NCBI GenBank assembly: GCA_029262635.1
Contig: JAJCZA010000002.1
Location: forward strand, 62,001-126,000
Reading direction: 5' to 3'
Source of the DNA: Vampirovibrionales bacterium
Lineage (GTDB): Bacteria; Cyanobacteriota; Vampirovibrionia; Vampirovibrionales; Vampirovibrionaceae
DNA: 64,000 nt
The position numbers and the translations under genes were made by a program. Shown here piece by piece: positions 53,378 through 62,914 of the stretch. Under the pieces are notes generated by a model. The model was not told the origin of the DNA. It worked only from the letters and a program-made list of their open reading frames with translations, and did not search any database. Numbering within the stretch: position 1 is the stretch's first letter; each line of letters starts with the position of its first letter.

Positions 53378-53549
53378 CCTCCGGTTTTATATTTTTAACT
53401 ACTAGTTATTGTAAACTATTAACAAAAATAGTAAAGCTTGGGAGGCTGATGACGATTATTCTGAATCACTATTTTAATGGAAAAGAAAAATAGTCAGGCC
53501 ATTGAGTTGTCTTGAGGCCTTAAATATCCGGTGGTTTCCAAAAGAAAAA

Positions 53550-53579
53550 GCGCCTGTTTCTTTACGATAGAAATGGCGC
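53550..53579 (-). terminator. Terminator of the gene at 53632
   Basis: GCGCC and GGCGC flank an inner TTTCT/AGAAA stem. On the minus strand it is followed by TTTTTCTTTT. It lies about 50 nt after the stop of the minus-strand gene at 53632. Confidence 0.75.
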
Positions 53580-53631
53580 GAAATTAGAAGAGATGAGAGA
53601 AGAGAATGATAATAGATGAATGCTTTTTGTT

Positions 53632-54168
53632 TTAGGTTCCCACCAGAGTGATTTTTGCGGCTTTAATCGGTGCCCAGAGTGTGTCGGTTATCCCTTTTAG
53701 CAGGGTGCGAGTACACTCTTTAAGAACGGCTTTGCTTTGAGTGACCATGTTTGAATTTTTTACTTGCGAGAAGGTCATAATCGCTAGGCCAGAGGTTAGA
53801 ATCCCCACCGAACCGACAGCGATTTCCATTGGGCCGAGTAGCAAGGTTTCTAAAACCTGTTTGCCCCGACCTTGTTTAGTATTAGTCCTAAGATCACTCC
53901 CCATCTGCTGAACACTACTTGAAAGTGTTTCAGGTGCTATGGTCACACCGTTTGTCCCCGACTCTTTTGGCTCTTTTGATACAGTTGCCGGGTAAGGGAT
54001 CGGCCTCATGGCTGAGGACACTAAACTTTGGGTGTCGGTTGGTTTTTTTTCATAGCAGTTTTCAATGTATTGAATCAGCTCAATTTCAGAACCGCCATCA
54101 TAGCGCCGCTTGTCAAATTTTAGAACCATTGAACTTAAATCGGTACGACCGTGCTGATTATCCCCCAT
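53632..54168 (-). CDS. Hypothetical protein with a central hydrophobic segment
   Basis: This 178-aa protein has a charged first half, a Ser/Thr/Lys region, and a hydrophobic stretch (about residues 126-146, LLGPMEIAVGSVGILTSGLAI). It has no signal peptide. GGAAAGGAG lies upstream. Function is unknown. Confidence 0.6.
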   Translation of the reverse strand: MGDNQHGRTDLSSMVLKFDKRRYDGGSEIELIQYIENCYEKKPTDTQSLVSSAMRPIPYPATVSKEPKESGTNGVTIAPETLSSSVQQMGSDLRTNTKQGRGKQVLETLLLGPMEIAVGSVGILTSGLAIMTFSQVKNSNMVTQSKAVLKECTRTLLKGITDTLWAPIKAAKITLVGT

Positions 54169-54411
54169 AAGACGGATACTCCTTTCCCCTGATAAGATAC
54201 TACCCCGTTGTGCAAACCCCTGAAAGACGGTGATTTATGAACCGTTGCGATGAAAGAGAGAGAGAAAATGTGTCTGAGTTTTAAAAGAGACAGATGATGT
54301 TGTGATGTCCTTCTTGTATTTGCATAAAAACAATTGTTATTGGTTTTGTGTTAGGAAATTACAAAATGTTAATACTTAAATTATATAAACAATCAATAGA
54401 TGCTTTCAGGC

Positions 54412-55443
54412 TTAATGGGCGAGGCTGAGTTGAGAAAATACTTGATTGAGGACCTGTTCGGTGTTGGTGCTTGCTTGAAGCATTCGTTTGGCCTTTTCAA
54501 TCCATTGTTGTTGCTGGGTATAACGCAAAAATTGCCGCTTATCCGCGACAATAACGTCGGATGCAAGCTCCCGGTGCAGGTATTGCTGAAAGGCATCTAA
54601 CGCCTGAGCGGGGGTTAGCCCTTCTTCGTTGATAAGGGCTTCTCTAAATCTATCGACTAATGTGTAAAAATCTTGCTCACGGGAGAGATCCGATACAAAG
54701 GTTTGAAAAAATGAGATTTGTGCCGAGGGCAAGTGGTTTTCCTCGACGCCTGATAATGGCTGAAAGGCTAGGGTCTGACACCGGGACTCAATGGTTTCTA
54801 GCACGCTTTCCTCAGAGTCGGTCAGAAAAATGAACAGGGTCTTGGAACAGGGTTCTTCCAGCGTTTTTAGCATCTTGTTGGAGGCGTGCGTGTGTAAGAC
54901 TTTCCGATTGAGCGATCGGAGGGCCAGTGCTTTTTTCGCGTTTTTCGGTTCATTTTTCCACTCGGCGGGCGGGGTTAGAGTATATCGTTCTGATACGGGC
55001 ACTTCTTCGACCTCTGTAAAAATCACCACTCGAAAATAAGGCGATGATTTGGCCAACTGTTGAATCAATTCGGAAATTTGGCTGGTTGGAATCTGGCTCA
55101 GCGCCTTACCCTTATTTTGGCTAACCTTTTTAATAGAGTCCTCATCCAATTGGGTCAACCGAGAAACTGTCATTACCGCCGGATGGGCGTTTTCTGAAAT
55201 CCATCGGCAGTTTTGACACACGCCGCACGCCATGTCGGGCGATGGTTTATCGGTGCAGTTTAAGACTTTGGCTAAAACCAGTGCCGTTTTGTACATGGGT
55301 TCCATTTGCTTGCCTTTAAACAGATAGGCATGAGCCAGAGAGCCACTATTCAGTGCATATCCCAAAAACTGTTCGGCCAGCACGGGTGAGTTTGTAAACC
55401 CGTTTTTCGGTGATTCCATCATGATGTTTACATCCTGTTCCAT
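54412..55443 (-). CDS. holB: DNA polymerase III delta' subunit
   Basis: The 343-aa protein has HAYLFKGK near residue 38 in place of the Walker A, a zinc-type CGVCQNC region, and a sensor-like ESRCQ. The overall form matches delta'/DnaX-type clamp loader subunits. AAAGG precedes ATG. It lies 26 nt downstream of holA, and both serve the clamp loader. Confidence 0.85.
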   Translation of the reverse strand: MEQDVNIMMESPKNGFTNSPVLAEQFLGYALNSGSLAHAYLFKGKQMEPMYKTALVLAKVLNCTDKPSPDMACGVCQNCRWISENAHPAVMTVSRLTQLDEDSIKKVSQNKGKALSQIPTSQISELIQQLAKSSPYFRVVIFTEVEEVPVSERYTLTPPAEWKNEPKNAKKALALRSLNRKVLHTHASNKMLKTLEEPCSKTLFIFLTDSEESVLETIESRCQTLAFQPLSGVEENHLPSAQISFFQTFVSDLSREQDFYTLVDRFREALINEEGLTPAQALDAFQQYLHRELASDVIVADKRQFLRYTQQQQWIEKAKRMLQASTNTEQVLNQVFSQLSLAH

Positions 55444-55469
55444 TTTTTACCTTTCGGTTAACCTGAGTC

Positions 55470-56441
55470 TTATGTGCCCATCAGCATTTCGTAGGATAGC
55501 CGAGGCTCAATCTGGCCGGTTTTATATTTCCACTCCAGCTCCAGCGCCTTGTCTTTTAGTGTCTGGAGCCGGGAAAACGGAACGTGCTGGAATTCCTCCA
55601 GATCTTTTTTTACTTTAAACGGGTGCTTTTTAAGCCTGTCGGCAATGGTCTGTTCGGAAAAGCCCAGCTGACTGTAATATTTTAGGCGAAACACTGTATT
55701 TAGATGAGTCTGTGTCAGGCTATACAATGGGTTGATATGTTGACGCAAGAGCAGCTCGTCCAGAATCTTGTAAATGTCCGCCCGAGGCCTGTCCTTAATC
55801 CAGTCGGACAACATTTGAAACGTATTATCACAATGATTGGACAATAAACGAACATCGTCCGGTGTAACCGTCCGTCCCTTAGCGTAAATGGCCAGCTTTT
55901 CCACCTCGTTTAGCAGGGGCAGTAATTCCACACCCATATTTTCGACCAGTAAACGGGCCGCCTGTGGAGCCAATGGGATACTCTGTTCTTTTGCCAAGTG
56001 TAGTAGTTGCTCTGTTGCCTTATCGACTTCCCAGAATTTAAACTGATTAAAGGGTTTGACCTCAACTTCTTTGCAGCTGGCGAGCCATTTGGGAAATTTG
56101 ATTTTTCGGTCCACTTTGGTGGCGGTAAAAAGCACGTGTTTCGTTGATTTGGCTGGCCTTAGGGCCATCAGTGCTTCTTTTAACTCTTCTAGCTGAGCCA
56201 GATCCGCTTTATCGTCCGTTTTTTTTGTCAGTGCCTCAAAATCTTGAATTTCGATCAGGGTGTTGCCACCCAGACTAAATGAAACCGCTGTAATCGCTTC
56301 CAGCGCCTCGTAAATAGCCGGACGAATCAGAACTTTATGCGATAAGGCGGCCATGTCCGGTGAAATCAACCGTTTTCGGATTGCGGCAATTTCTTGTGCC
56401 AGCAGGAGGTTTTCATCCCCGTAATACAAGTAGACATTCAT
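55470..56441 (-). CDS. holA: DNA polymerase III delta subunit
   Basis: Start MNVYLYYGDEN at 56441 matches family N-termini (323 aa). The frame opens at 56459. It has Y-G-D-E-N-L-L near residue 7, a short central domain with D-N-T-F-Q, and a C-terminal helical region with LKYYSQLG. The delta subunit opens the sliding clamp. Operon with holB. Confidence 0.85.
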   Translation of the reverse strand: MNVYLYYGDENLLLAQEIAAIRKRLISPDMAALSHKVLIRPAIYEALEAITAVSFSLGGNTLIEIQDFEALTKKTDDKADLAQLEELKEALMALRPAKSTKHVLFTATKVDRKIKFPKWLASCKEVEVKPFNQFKFWEVDKATEQLLHLAKEQSIPLAPQAARLLVENMGVELLPLLNEVEKLAIYAKGRTVTPDDVRLLSNHCDNTFQMLSDWIKDRPRADIYKILDELLLRQHINPLYSLTQTHLNTVFRLKYYSQLGFSEQTIADRLKKHPFKVKKDLEEFQHVPFSRLQTLKDKALELEWKYKTGQIEPRLSYEMLMGT

Positions 56442-56597
56442 CTCGCCATCACCGTCCATGTCCCTATCAACTGCATGCCATTTAACCGTAGGGCTTCCTT
56501 ACTGAGTGAGTATTAATATAAACCAACGGCGTTTCAAAAGCCATGTTCATACTAAAATGAACGCATTCAATTATCGACTTGATTCAGGGGATTCTCA

Positions 56598-57461
56598 ATG
56601 CCAAGACCACTCATTGCGCTACTGACAGATTTCGGCCAGAAAGATGGCTTTGTGGGAGTGATGAAAGGGGTTATTCATCAATTGGTGCAAACCCCAATGG
56701 TTAACCTGGTTGATATTAGCCACGATATTACCCCGCAGAACCTACAACAGGCGTGCTGGGTTCTGGAAAATAGCTATATGCATTTCCCGGAACACACGAT
56801 TTTTCTTTGTGTGGTGGATCCTAAGGTAGGCGATGCGGAACAGCATCACCTGCTTGCTCATTGGGAGGAGCGAAACCTGTTTTTTATTGCCCCGGATAAT
56901 GGATTAATTTCTCCTCTTGCCCAGGCCGCTACCTTTCCTTTTAGGGTCTATCGGATCGAGAACAAAGAATTGTTTTACAAGGGGAGTCCTGTAAGTCAGA
57001 CGTTTCACGGTCGGGATATCTACGCGCCTGTGGCGGCTCATTTGGCAAATGCTCTTGTTAACGACTGTGTTGATAGTTTTCTGGGAGCTTTAGGACATCA
57101 AACCGGCGATTTTGTCCGTTTTTCGCCGAGTGAGGCCACCCGCCGTCATTTGGAAACCGGTGCGCTGATCGAAGGGGTTATTGACCATGTAGACACTTTT
57201 GGGAATCTCATTACTAACATTCCTAATGATTGGTTGAGTACAGGGCCTGTTGTGGATATTCAGGTGATTCATCACCAGTGGCAGTCTCAAAAACTGGCGT
57301 CTTATGTACAGGGAAAAGGAAAAGACCAGGTTTTTCTGGTGCCGGGTAGTGGCGGCTATTTGGAGTTATGCCTTTATGGTCAAAGCGCTCAAAAGCTTAT
57401 AGAAGCTAATGTTCAGGACATCGTTTCCCTTCATCTTGAAAAAGACCGGGTGCCTTCTTGA
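56598..57461 (+). CDS. SAM hydrolase (DUF62 / SAM hydroxide adenosyltransferase)
   Basis: The 287-aa protein starts with ALLTDFGQKDGFVGVMKGVI, then DPKVG, HGRDIYAPVAAHL and DTFGNLITN, the motifs of the fluorinase/chlorinase-related SAM hydrolase family. It most likely cleaves S-adenosylmethionine to adenosine and methionine. AGGGGA precedes ATG. Confidence 0.9.
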   Translation: MPRPLIALLTDFGQKDGFVGVMKGVIHQLVQTPMVNLVDISHDITPQNLQQACWVLENSYMHFPEHTIFLCVVDPKVGDAEQHHLLAHWEERNLFFIAPDNGLISPLAQAATFPFRVYRIENKELFYKGSPVSQTFHGRDIYAPVAAHLANALVNDCVDSFLGALGHQTGDFVRFSPSEATRRHLETGALIEGVIDHVDTFGNLITNIPNDWLSTGPVVDIQVIHHQWQSQKLASYVQGKGKDQVFLVPGSGGYLELCLYGQSAQKLIEANVQDIVSLHLEKDRVPS

Positions 57462-57817
57462 TATAAAGAACATGTTCAGGTCTGTTAAAAATCGGGTTAA
57501 GTTCTTATGAGTAACTGCTAAGCCTGTTTGGCCTTTGTTTACTCAATGTAAATAAATCTCCCCCTCTCTAAAACACTTTTATAGTCTTGTTCTTTTGGGT
57601 TTTTAGTTCTCTGTTAATCCAAAAACCAAACGAGCAAAAGATAAAGGCGATGGGTTTTGTTAATCAATGTCAAGGGTTTTGGCCCCTTTGTTCAATTGCC
57701 CCCCTTTTCCATATGCGCTATAAATAGACTCAAGAAATTATTCTTTTGGGTTTTCTTATATAAGGAACCCGATTAGATGAAAGAAAATAAGAGAGTTTTC
57801 TGGAGACTTTATACACG
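57462..57817. other. Long leader region with promoter and direct repeat
   Basis: No gene is seen. A 14-bp direct repeat TTCTTTTGGGTTTT lies at 57590-57603 and 57741-57754. The second copy falls in the untranslated leader after the promoter at 57696. Confidence 0.4.
57696..57724 (+). promoter_or_regulatory. Sigma-70 promoter
   Basis: TTGCCC (57696-57701) and TATAAA (57719-57724) are spaced 17 nt. Transcription would start near 57731, giving a leader of roughly 87 nt before the ATG at 57818. Confidence 0.65.
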
Positions 57818-58264
57818 ATGGCCACAGTAGTAAATCCTGATAACATGGAAGCAATCAAGTTACACTTGATTAAAACGCAAACCCCCGTACAAGATCCCAG
57901 CTTTTCCTTCTCTCAGGAAGCCATCCGGAATATGGTAAAAGCGCTTGAATTTGCGGATACAACACTGGCCAACGAAATTGAAAGCTTCCTCGTTCTTTCC
58001 GGCGAAACCGCTTTGTCTGAAGTGGCTAAAGGACTTCTCTCATCTAACAATAAAGTGCGATCCACCTGCGCCATGGTAATGATTCGTACGGGTGTCCCTT
58101 CCATTCAGGTCGTAAAAAACCTTTATCAAACCAGCCGTCACCCTGAGGCTATTGGTTGGGTGATTGAATTCATTTTGGGTGAACTGGGTCAACCACTCCC
58201 CAAGCGGCAAGTTAACACACAATGGGATAACAGCAAGGTTATTGCTTTGGGATGTGCTGTTTAG
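57818..58264 (+). CDS. HEAT-repeat-like hypothetical protein
   Basis: This 148-aa all-helical protein has helix pairs such as LSEVAKGLLSSNNKVRSTCA and PEAIGWVIEFILGELG that resemble HEAT/armadillo-like repeats. It has no signal peptide. The 3' end overlaps the next gene by 13 nt, suggesting coupling. Function is unknown. Confidence 0.65.
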   Translation: MATVVNPDNMEAIKLHLIKTQTPVQDPSFSFSQEAIRNMVKALEFADTTLANEIESFLVLSGETALSEVAKGLLSSNNKVRSTCAMVMIRTGVPSIQVVKNLYQTSRHPEAIGWVIEFILGELGQPLPKRQVNTQWDNSKVIALGCAV

Positions 58265-59223
58265 CTGACGCAACCATCGTCCAACTACGGGCGTTTCCTG
58301 TTGAGCCTTCTTTATATGATGAATTAATTGCCACTTATCCTGTTGCCTATGCAACGCGAGAGGAACTTTTAGAGGGTTCCTTTCCCAAGCTTACCGGATT
58401 GATTTGTACGATTCTGGATCCGGTGGATAGCTTACTACTGGACTGCTTTCCTCAACTGAAAGTAATTGCCAACTACGGTGCCGGGGTTAATCATATTGAT
58501 CTCGCTGAAGCCGCCGCCCGGCGGATTCAGGTGACCAACACACCCGGAGTTCTTTCGGATGCGACAGCGGAATTAACGTGGGGGCTTATCCTTGATACCT
58601 GCCGACGCATTAGCGAATCGGATCGTATTCTGCGTCATCAAGGGTTTTCGGGCTGGACACCCGATTACCATCTGGGTATGGAAGTCACTGGAAAAACCTT
58701 GGGGATTCTGGGATTGGGCGATATTGGCAAAGCTGTCGCTAAGCGAGCCAAAGGCTTTGATATGCCGGTCATCTATCATAATCGGACCCGACTTGCACGA
58801 GAGAAAGAGACTGCCTTAGGGGTTTCTTACCGGGACTTTAACGAGCTTCTCGCTGAAAGCCATATTCTAAGCATCCACGCCCCTCTTACATCCGAAACTC
58901 GAGGGTTATTCAATGCCGATACACTGGCAAAGATGAGACCACAATCCGTACTCATCAACACGGCACGAGGCGAGATTGTGGATGAGTCGGCGTTGGTTGA
59001 AGCCCTCCAATCCGGGCACCTTTATAGCGTCGGACTGGATGTTTTTGAGCAAGAGCCTGATGTTCACCCGGAGCTGAAGCGCCTGGATAACGTGGTTTTA
59101 ACGGCTCATATTGGTAGCGCAACGTTGACCACCCGACGAGCAATGGGGAACCTTGTTCTGAAAAACATGACAGCCGTGTTATCAGGGGGGCAACCGATTA
59201 CGCCGGTTAGTGGGTCGTTTTAA
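58252..59223 (+). CDS. D-2-hydroxyacid dehydrogenase (glyoxylate-reductase type)
   Basis: The 323-aa enzyme has GLGDIGKAVAKRA near residue 160, the NAD-binding loop, followed by NTARGEIVDE and HIGSATLTTRR with the catalytic His. It reduces a 2-oxoacid such as glyoxylate or hydroxypyruvate; exact substrate is unknown. It starts within the preceding gene. Confidence 0.9.
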   Translation: MCCLADATIVQLRAFPVEPSLYDELIATYPVAYATREELLEGSFPKLTGLICTILDPVDSLLLDCFPQLKVIANYGAGVNHIDLAEAAARRIQVTNTPGVLSDATAELTWGLILDTCRRISESDRILRHQGFSGWTPDYHLGMEVTGKTLGILGLGDIGKAVAKRAKGFDMPVIYHNRTRLAREKETALGVSYRDFNELLAESHILSIHAPLTSETRGLFNADTLAKMRPQSVLINTARGEIVDESALVEALQSGHLYSVGLDVFEQEPDVHPELKRLDNVVLTAHIGSATLTTRRAMGNLVLKNMTAVLSGGQPITPVSGSF

Positions 59224-59327
59224 ATAAAAATAACCAGTAGAAATTTCTGTATTTTTCGTTCATAATCAGGGCTTGAACCTGCTTTTACCTCTGTGAATAC
59301 TTTAAAAGACCCGGAGATTATGAATCT

Positions 59328-60662
59328 ATGATGCCTCAAGAAACCTCTCAAAGCCCTGTAAGTGAAACGGTTACCGTGGCCGTTCTAGGTGCTACTGGCT
59401 TGGTGGGCTCTCACCTCATTCGCATTCTCGAAGAACGAAATTTTCCTGTTAGAACACTTAAACCGTTGGCAAGCGAACGCTCAGTTGGTGGCCATGTAAC
59501 TTTTAAAGGAGAGTCAATCCCTGTTGAACTGGCTTGTCCTGAAGCGTTTGAAGGCGTGGATATTGTGTTGGCCTCTGCCGGAGGGAGTGTTAGCGAAACG
59601 CTGGTCCCCGAAGCCGTTAAACGAGGTTGTGTGGTCATTGATAATACCAGCTGCTTTCGTATGAAACCCGATGTTCCTTTAGTGGTTGCCGGGGTTAATG
59701 ACGATGATGTGGAACGTCATCAAGGTATTATTGCCAACCCCAATTGTTCTACCGCTCAGCTGATGTCCGTATTGAAAGCGCTCCATGAAGCCGCTGGCTT
59801 AAAACGTGTAGTGGTTAGTACTTACCAATCGGTTAGCGGAGCCGGAAAAGCCGGTATGGATGAACTGAGAAATACAACCCGCCAAAGTGTGAACGATGAA
59901 ACCGTGGCTGAACCTAAAGCCTTTCAACGGCCCATTGCTTTTAATTTAATTCCCCATATTGATGTGTTCTTGGAAAACGATCCGGTTTACGGCAAAGATT
60001 TGGACGGTTATACCAAAGAGGAAGCCAAGCTGATTTGCGAGACCCGAAAGATCCTCCACCTGCCGGACCTGAAAATGACCGCCACTGCGGTTCGGGTTCC
60101 TGTGATGATTGGCCATAGCGAATCCGTCACCGTGGATTTGGAACGGGCGTTGTCTCCTCAAAAGGCCGAACGCTTACTGGCTAAAACGCCGGATGTGGTG
60201 GTTGGCGACGGTGTAATGGATTACCATACCCCGGCAGAAACGGCTGGAACGGATCCGGTTTATGTTAGCCGCATCCGCCGAGACAGTTCCAACATGGGGC
60301 AAGGGTTAAATCTCTGGGTGGTTTCCGATAACCTGCGCATTGGCGCGGCCCTAAACGCTGTTCGAATCGCCGAAGTTCTGGTTCAACGGGAACGCCTCAA
60401 GCCTCTCCCGCTCGAACAGCTGATTGTTGAAGAAACCACACCATCCCAATCTGAAAAACCCTCTGAGGCGCTTTTAGAAAGTGAGCCGACCGCCTGCGCT
60501 ACTCCCAACACCAAACGTCATGTGATTCAGCCGACCCAGGATGTGTTGCAACATGTGGAAGATGTGGAAATTTCAGCCATTGAAACCCATGATGAACGTG
60601 TTGCTGAAGAGGAGAAGGCGTCTGGCGAATCTTGCGCTATGCCCACGCCTCACAAAAACTAA
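59328..60662 (+). CDS. asd: Aspartate-semialdehyde dehydrogenase with C-terminal extension
   Basis: Residues about 1-350 are a standard enzyme: GATGLVGSHL, SAGGSVSE, ANPNCSTAQL with catalytic Cys, and GHSESV. After that comes an about 95-residue acidic, Thr/Glu/Pro-rich tail to residue 444 that is not normal for the family (about 330-350 aa). It makes aspartate semialdehyde for lysine, threonine and methionine. It lies 41 nt before dapA, the next lysine gene. Confidence 0.92.
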   Translation: MMPQETSQSPVSETVTVAVLGATGLVGSHLIRILEERNFPVRTLKPLASERSVGGHVTFKGESIPVELACPEAFEGVDIVLASAGGSVSETLVPEAVKRGCVVIDNTSCFRMKPDVPLVVAGVNDDDVERHQGIIANPNCSTAQLMSVLKALHEAAGLKRVVVSTYQSVSGAGKAGMDELRNTTRQSVNDETVAEPKAFQRPIAFNLIPHIDVFLENDPVYGKDLDGYTKEEAKLICETRKILHLPDLKMTATAVRVPVMIGHSESVTVDLERALSPQKAERLLAKTPDVVVGDGVMDYHTPAETAGTDPVYVSRIRRDSSNMGQGLNLWVVSDNLRIGAALNAVRIAEVLVQRERLKPLPLEQLIVEETTPSQSEKPSEALLESEPTACATPNTKRHVIQPTQDVLQHVEDVEISAIETHDERVAEEEKASGESCAMPTPHKN

Positions 60663-60703
60663 CGTCTGATTTGTTCGATAGATTAACTGAAAGGATAAGC
60701 CCT

Positions 60704-61615
60704 ATGCCTAATTTTACCGCTGAACTCATCCCTGCTATGGTAACCCCCTTTAATCCGGATGGTTCTATTGATTATGACAAGGTCAAGGCGCTGGCGGTTT
60801 ACCTGACAGATAACGGGTGTGACGGCTTGTTGGTCAACGGTACCACTGGCGAAAGTCCGACTCTGAGTTTTGATGAGAAAATGGAGCTGGTTCGAACCGT
60901 TAAAGCCGCTGCGGCTCATCGAAACGTTAAAATCATGACCGGTGCCGGTGGTAACAATACGGCCATTGCTATCGATGAGGCAAAGGAAATGGCAGCTTTG
61001 GGCGTGGATGCCTTGTTAGTGGTGGTGCCTTACTATAATAAGCCTTCGCAACGGGGTATGTTTGAGCATTTTCGTCAAGTGGCCCAAGCTGTGCCGGATA
61101 CGGAGATTATTATCTACAATATTCCCAGCCGAAGCGTGGTTCGGATGGAAGCCGACACCATGAAGAAGCTTCATGATGCCTGCCCTAACATTATTGGGGC
61201 AAAGCAAAGTTATCCGGATATGGATGCTGTCAGCGAAATTACCGCCCTGCTTCCCCAAGATGACTTTTTCGTTTGGTGTGGTGACGATACCTTGAGTTTG
61301 CCTATGTTGGCCTGTGGCGCTTACGGCACCATTAGTGTTCTGGCTCATCTGGCAGGGAATCCTCTACGAGAGCTTATTCAAGCCTTTAAGCAAGGAAAAC
61401 CCCAACAAGCGCTGGCGATCCACCATAAATTACTCCATATGGGACAGGAACTATTTTTCCTCCCGAATCCCACCGTGGTCAAAACCTGTTTAGCGAAACG
61501 AGGGCATATGGGTCCCACTCTCCGTGCGCCTATGCTAGAGCCGGATGCCAATGAAATGGTTCGGATTCAACGCCTTCTAGACGAGCTTAACACGTTGGCG
61601 CCACAGGCTGTATAA
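60704..61615 (+). CDS. dapA: 4-Hydroxy-tetrahydrodipicolinate synthase
   Basis: ATG 60704 (MPNFTAEL), with GAAAGGA upstream, gives 303 aa; the frame opens at 60632. It has NGTTGESPTL, IIIYNIPSRS with the active Tyr, and IIGAKQSYPD with the Schiff-base Lys. It condenses pyruvate with aspartate semialdehyde, the first step of lysine/diaminopimelate synthesis. Its 3' end overlaps rsmD (minus). Confidence 0.94.
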   Translation: MPNFTAELIPAMVTPFNPDGSIDYDKVKALAVYLTDNGCDGLLVNGTTGESPTLSFDEKMELVRTVKAAAAHRNVKIMTGAGGNNTAIAIDEAKEMAALGVDALLVVVPYYNKPSQRGMFEHFRQVAQAVPDTEIIIYNIPSRSVVRMEADTMKKLHDACPNIIGAKQSYPDMDAVSEITALLPQDDFFVWCGDDTLSLPMLACGAYGTISVLAHLAGNPLRELIQAFKQGKPQQALAIHHKLLHMGQELFFLPNPTVVKTCLAKRGHMGPTLRAPMLEPDANEMVRIQRLLDELNTLAPQAV

Positions 61616-62168
61616 ACCCAATCACCGTATCGCTATAGTCTTTGTACTCAATCGTGTATGGTGTATCGAGATCGCTGGTCCCGGATAGTTCTGGATCCCG
61701 TTTGCCCTGCTCCATCAAAATCAGGCCATCAGGTGTTAGCCAATGGTGTAAAAGAATATTCGCAATCAGTTTTTTCATGGCCCAATAGCCGTAAGGTGGA
61801 TCCAGATAGATCACATCAAAAGGCAACTCCGTTTCCTGTCGAGGCTTTGCCATTAAGTGTTCCACGTCCAATGTTAATATTTTGTGCTGCTCTCGAGGAA
61901 TTTCCAGCGTGTGGTAGTTTTCTCGGATTAAACGGGTGTGTGCTGGCTTTTTTTCGACGGCCATGACGAATGATGCGCCTCGACTTAGGGCTTCTAACCC
62001 CATAATCCCGCTCCCGGCAAAGAGATCCAAAAAACGAGCTTCCGTAAGCCGAGGATGGATTTTAGCAAACAGACTTTTTCGAACGCGGCCTGTGGTCGGC
62101 CGAATGGCTTTATTTTTAGGCGAATTGATTTGTCGTCCGTTCAAACGCCCACCGGTTAATCGGATCAT
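61587..62168 (-). CDS. rsmD: 16S rRNA (guanine-N2)-methyltransferase RsmD
   Basis: The start at 62168 overlaps the ccdA stop (ATGA), and the frame opens at 62192; the product is 193 aa. It has GGRLNGRQI, FLDLFAGSGIMGLEALSRGA (SAM-binding motif I) and IYLDPPY (DPPY catalytic motif). RsmD methylates G966 of 16S rRNA. The 3' end overlaps dapA by 29 nt, convergently. Confidence 0.92.
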   Translation of the reverse strand: MIRLTGGRLNGRQINSPKNKAIRPTTGRVRKSLFAKIHPRLTEARFLDLFAGSGIMGLEALSRGASFVMAVEKKPAHTRLIRENYHTLEIPREQHKILTLDVEHLMAKPRQETELPFDVIYLDPPYGYWAMKKLIANILLHHWLTPDGLILMEQGKRDPELSGTSDLDTPYTIEYKDYSDTVIGFIQPVAPTC

Positions 62169-62914
62169 AGAAGCCCCAGTTGAATCAACCAATCCGCTAA
62201 TACGCCAGAGCCTTCCAGAATCAGAATGATGCCTGCGAGAATAAAGACGATGGCGCTCATCTTTGTAATGACTGTGCCAACCCGTTGTAGTTGCGCCTGA
62301 TGCTTTAATAAGCCTGTAAATAGCCCGACTGTTACCAGCAAAACACCCTGACCAAGAGCATAAGCAAATAAACTGGCACCACCCAGAAGAAAGTTTTTCA
62401 CTTGGCTAATGAGTACGATAATTCCAGCAAGAAAAGGGGTTCCACAGGGAGATGAGGCAGCACCAAAAGCCATTCCAAGAAGAATAGGTGCTATATATCG
62501 GGCCACTCCTTGTTTCCCCGTACCACTTTCGGGTAATTGCTTGATAAATTGAGGGAAAGGAAAGTGAAGGATATCTAATAGAACCAATCCCATTAAAATA
62601 GCAATGGCTGCCGCTCCGTAATACCACCAACTTCCTGCCCAAGCGCCGAATGTTATGCCCATAACACCCGCAATAAGCCCAAGTAAAGTCATAATAATCG
62701 AAAGGCCAACCACAAAAAGAATCACCTGAATTAGAACGTCCCACTTGTTGCTGGTTTCAGCATAGCCGCCCATATACCCGACTAAAATCGGTAACATGGC
62801 AATGGTACAAGGAAGCAGTGTACTGGCAACACCACCGACAAAAGAAAGGGCAATGAGCAATAAAGATTGTTCCGCCAGAGCGGCTTGAAACAGGGCCTGA
62901 AGATCAAATGTCAT
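62165..62914 (-). CDS. ccdA: CcdA-type thiol-disulfide membrane protein
   Basis: The 249-aa protein has six hydrophobic segments, with STLLPCTIAMLP near residue 32 and SSPCGTPF near residue 155, the two redox Cys positions of CcdA/DsbD membrane domains. It passes electrons from cytoplasmic thioredoxin to periplasmic thiol proteins. It overlaps the thioredoxin-like gene upstream by 4 nt. Confidence 0.9.
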   Translation of the reverse strand: MTFDLQALFQAALAEQSLLLIALSFVGGVASTLLPCTIAMLPILVGYMGGYAETSNKWDVLIQVILFVVGLSIIMTLLGLIAGVMGITFGAWAGSWWYYGAAAIAILMGLVLLDILHFPFPQFIKQLPESGTGKQGVARYIAPILLGMAFGAASSPCGTPFLAGIIVLISQVKNFLLGGASLFAYALGQGVLLVTVGLFTGLLKHQAQLQRVGTVITKMSAIVFILAGIILILEGSGVLADWLIQLGLL

